Source: Geosiphon pyriformis (Eukaryota > Glomeromycota > Glomeromycetes > Archaeosporales > Geosiphonaceae). Taken from it: a DNA stretch of 20,628 nucleotides. How positions within the stretch are numbered: position 1 is the stretch's first letter; the number at the start of each line of letters is the position of its first letter. Shown one piece after another: positions 19,367 to 20,628 of the stretch. Made by a program: the position numbers and the translations under genes. The DNA lies in contig JAAOMT010000404.1 of assembly GCA_016748015.1 (NCBI GenBank), positions 4,396-25,023 on the forward strand, written 5' to 3'. The notes beneath the pieces are model-generated. The model did not search any database. It saw nothing but the letters and a program-made list of their open reading frames with translations, and had not been told where the DNA came from.

Positions 19367-20116
19367 TATTACTCATAGAAAGAAAACAGATATAGAGAAA
19401 TAGTAGACCAATAAGCAAATAGTATATAATACATGAGCACATTGTTCAGCAATGGGGAGCAATGTCAGAAAACATGGCACATTGCTTAAAAAATCATAGC
19501 ACATTGCTTGGAAATGTGAGCAATCTCGTAAAACATCAATTATGTATATATAGCAATAGCATTAGAAATAGAAAGGGCAGAATTCTAGAGTTAGAAATCT
19601 TTCATCCACAAATATTAAATAAATAAATTATTCATCATCTAAATCTACTCTCTACTATTAACACTTCATGTTGATAGTAATTAATACTTAATTATGCTGG
19701 AATAATAGCTCTTGATCATGGCTATTAATGAGATACTAACTTGTAATTGCTTTTGTTTACTTCTTTTATTTTCTTTTATTTCTTTTTTGTTATTTCTTTG
19801 GTTTTACTAAATTGATTAAGGATTAAGCATTAAGATACAGATGTCATAGGAACTGGTAAAAGACCTGTAAAACAAGGGTAAAACACTCATAGATTTGAGA
19901 ATAGCTTACCAGAAGGATTACCAGCCACCATGCTGAGAAAAAAATTTGACAGAATTGCGATTCTGCAAGGCTACTAAAAACAAACTATTAAATCTCTGTT
20001 CATTATACAAAGAACTCCACAACCAAAACCTTCAGATATCAACACCTAAGTATCAACTAAGCACCAAGTTACAGATTTGTTATTTGACTTGAGACCTCAA
20101 ATAATCATCTGTAATA
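19367..20116 (+). repeat. 3' LTR of the outer element (750 bp)
   Basis: It starts TATTACTCATAG (TG decayed to TA) and ends TGTAATA. It retains the GCACATTGC units (19437, 19477, 19499), the TATA box near 19544 and the T-rich tract near 19752-19797. It lacks 19 bp relative to the 5' LTR. The stretch attgttcagcaatggggagc (19441-19460) differs from its partner at 391-410 only by transitions. Confidence 0.94.
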
Positions 20117-20120
20117 CTGT
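20117..20120. repeat. Right target-site duplication of the outer element (ctgt)
   Basis: ctgt follows the 3' LTR and pairs with ctat at 313-316. It also starts the ctgttaatac block that matches the inner LTR at about 8410 and 17295. Confidence 0.62.
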
Positions 20121-20400
20121 TAATACTTTCAAGTCTAAACTAAAACCAATTTTCTTAAACATATAATTTTTTTTTCTTTATTTTTTTAATTTTTATTGCA
20201 AAGTAACTAAACAAAATAATTGATATAAAATTGGTTATTTTATTATAAATTCTATTAATATTTACTGTTTAAAATATAAAAAAATACTTTAAAAGAAAAA
20301 TTAGCTTATTAAAAATTTATTAGTTTTTATTAACAACAAAATTAACAGCAAAATAGCATTAATAATAACAAAAAAAAATAATAAAATTTTTTTAATAACA
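20117..20400 (+). mobile_element. Right half of the old LTR interrupted by the outer element
   Basis: The order of landmarks follows the inner LTR downstream of its actgttartaac site: ctgttaatactttcaagtct against ctgttaatgactccaggcct, a T-rich tract, gcaaagtaact, then aattgatataaaattggtta against aactgacacggaattggcca, an aattaacagca block at 20340-20350, and a final taataaca at 20393-20400 against the LTR end ggtaaca. Internal deletions shorten it. As on the left, C to T and G to A explain most differences. Confidence 0.66.
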
Positions 20401-20628
20401 ATAGATAATTATTTTTTTTAGCACAAAAAAACCAAGATTATTTTATAACATATTATTAAATAATTTAATATATATTAAACTTATTTTTTTTATTTTGTTT
20501 TATTTGTTTTTTAGTTAAAAAACAGCTTAACTTAGAATTTCAAGATTTTTGAAATTAGTTTTTAGTTGAATATTTAGCTAAAACTTATTTAATATATTAT
20601 TATTAAAAAAAATTTTTATTAAAATAAT
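20401..20628. other. AT-rich right flank, nothing recognisable
   Basis: This is very AT-rich with runs of A and T and no supported frame, RNA gene or repeat end. If 20400 is the old LTR end, this is either its internal sequence or older host or transposon DNA; no TGGTGCTCTC-type primer site follows, which favours a solo LTR. Confidence 0.35.

Larger units (their letters stand above)
317..20116 (+). mobile_element. Outer Ty3/Gypsy LTR retrotransposon, interrupted by the inner element
   Basis: The element runs from its 5' LTR (317-1085) to its 3' LTR (19367-20116) and would be about 9.9 kb without the inserted inner element. Internal order is PBS, Gag, protease, Cys-pair segment, dUTPase, connector, RT, RNase H, integrase (split), a small 3' ORF and polypurine tract. 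RT preceding integrase places it in Ty3/Gypsy rather than Ty1/Copia. Coding from 1146 to 7836 is in one register and resumes in phase at 17709, so Gag-Pol was probably one continuous frame. About forty in-frame stops make it non-functional now. No chromodomain is recognisable after the integrase. Confidence 0.93.

Noticed and set aside
20160-20220. T-rich runs as transcription terminators
   Set aside because: Homopolymer tracts are everywhere in this AT-rich DNA and this one corresponds to the T-tract inside the related LTR.

Overview
This 20.6-kb window holds no host gene that I can support. It is a stack of nested, decayed Ty3/Gypsy (Metaviridae) LTR retrotransposons, all oriented on the + strand, in a very AT-rich eukaryotic genome. 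The integrase and Gag style, the AT richness and the extreme repeat decay most resemble arbuscular mycorrhizal fungi (Glomeromycotina such as Rhizophagus or Gigaspora). That assignment is inference from family resemblance; no host marker is present.

There are three layers. (1) The flanks 1-316 and about 20117-20400 read as two halves of an old, heavily AT-converted LTR. It is related to the LTR of the inner element. (2) An outer element (317-20116, about 9.9 kb without its passenger) sits inside that old LTR. Its LTRs are 317-1085 and 19367-20116, flanked by ctat/ctgt. (3) An inner element (7837-17704, 9868 bp) sits inside the outer element's integrase gene, a few codons after the first catalytic Asp. 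Its LTRs are 7837-8819 and 16722-17704 (983 bp each), flanked by tcat/ccat.

Both elements share one architecture: LTR, a primer-binding site beginning TGGTGCTCTC, Gag (novel N-terminal region, capsid-like domain, CCHC knuckle, Pro/Gln/Tyr-rich tail), DSG aspartic protease, a conserved Cys-pair-rich segment, a dUTPase, a connector, reverse transcriptase, RNase H, integrase (HHCC, DD35E core, GPF/Y-like tail), a small extra ORF, a polypurine tract and the LTR. The dUTPase lies between protease and RT. The small 3' ORF looks homologous in the two elements and I do not recognise it.

Both are dead. The outer Gag-Pol frame stays in a single register from 1146 to the insertion and resumes in register after it, yet it carries dozens of stops. 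The inner element has stops, two net frame changes and loss of catalytic residues in protease, RT and integrase. LTR pairs differ almost only by transitions, with CpA in one copy facing TpG in the other at several sites. This is the expected trace of CpG methylation and deamination or a RIP-like process. No tRNA, rRNA, CRISPR array or bacterial feature was seen.
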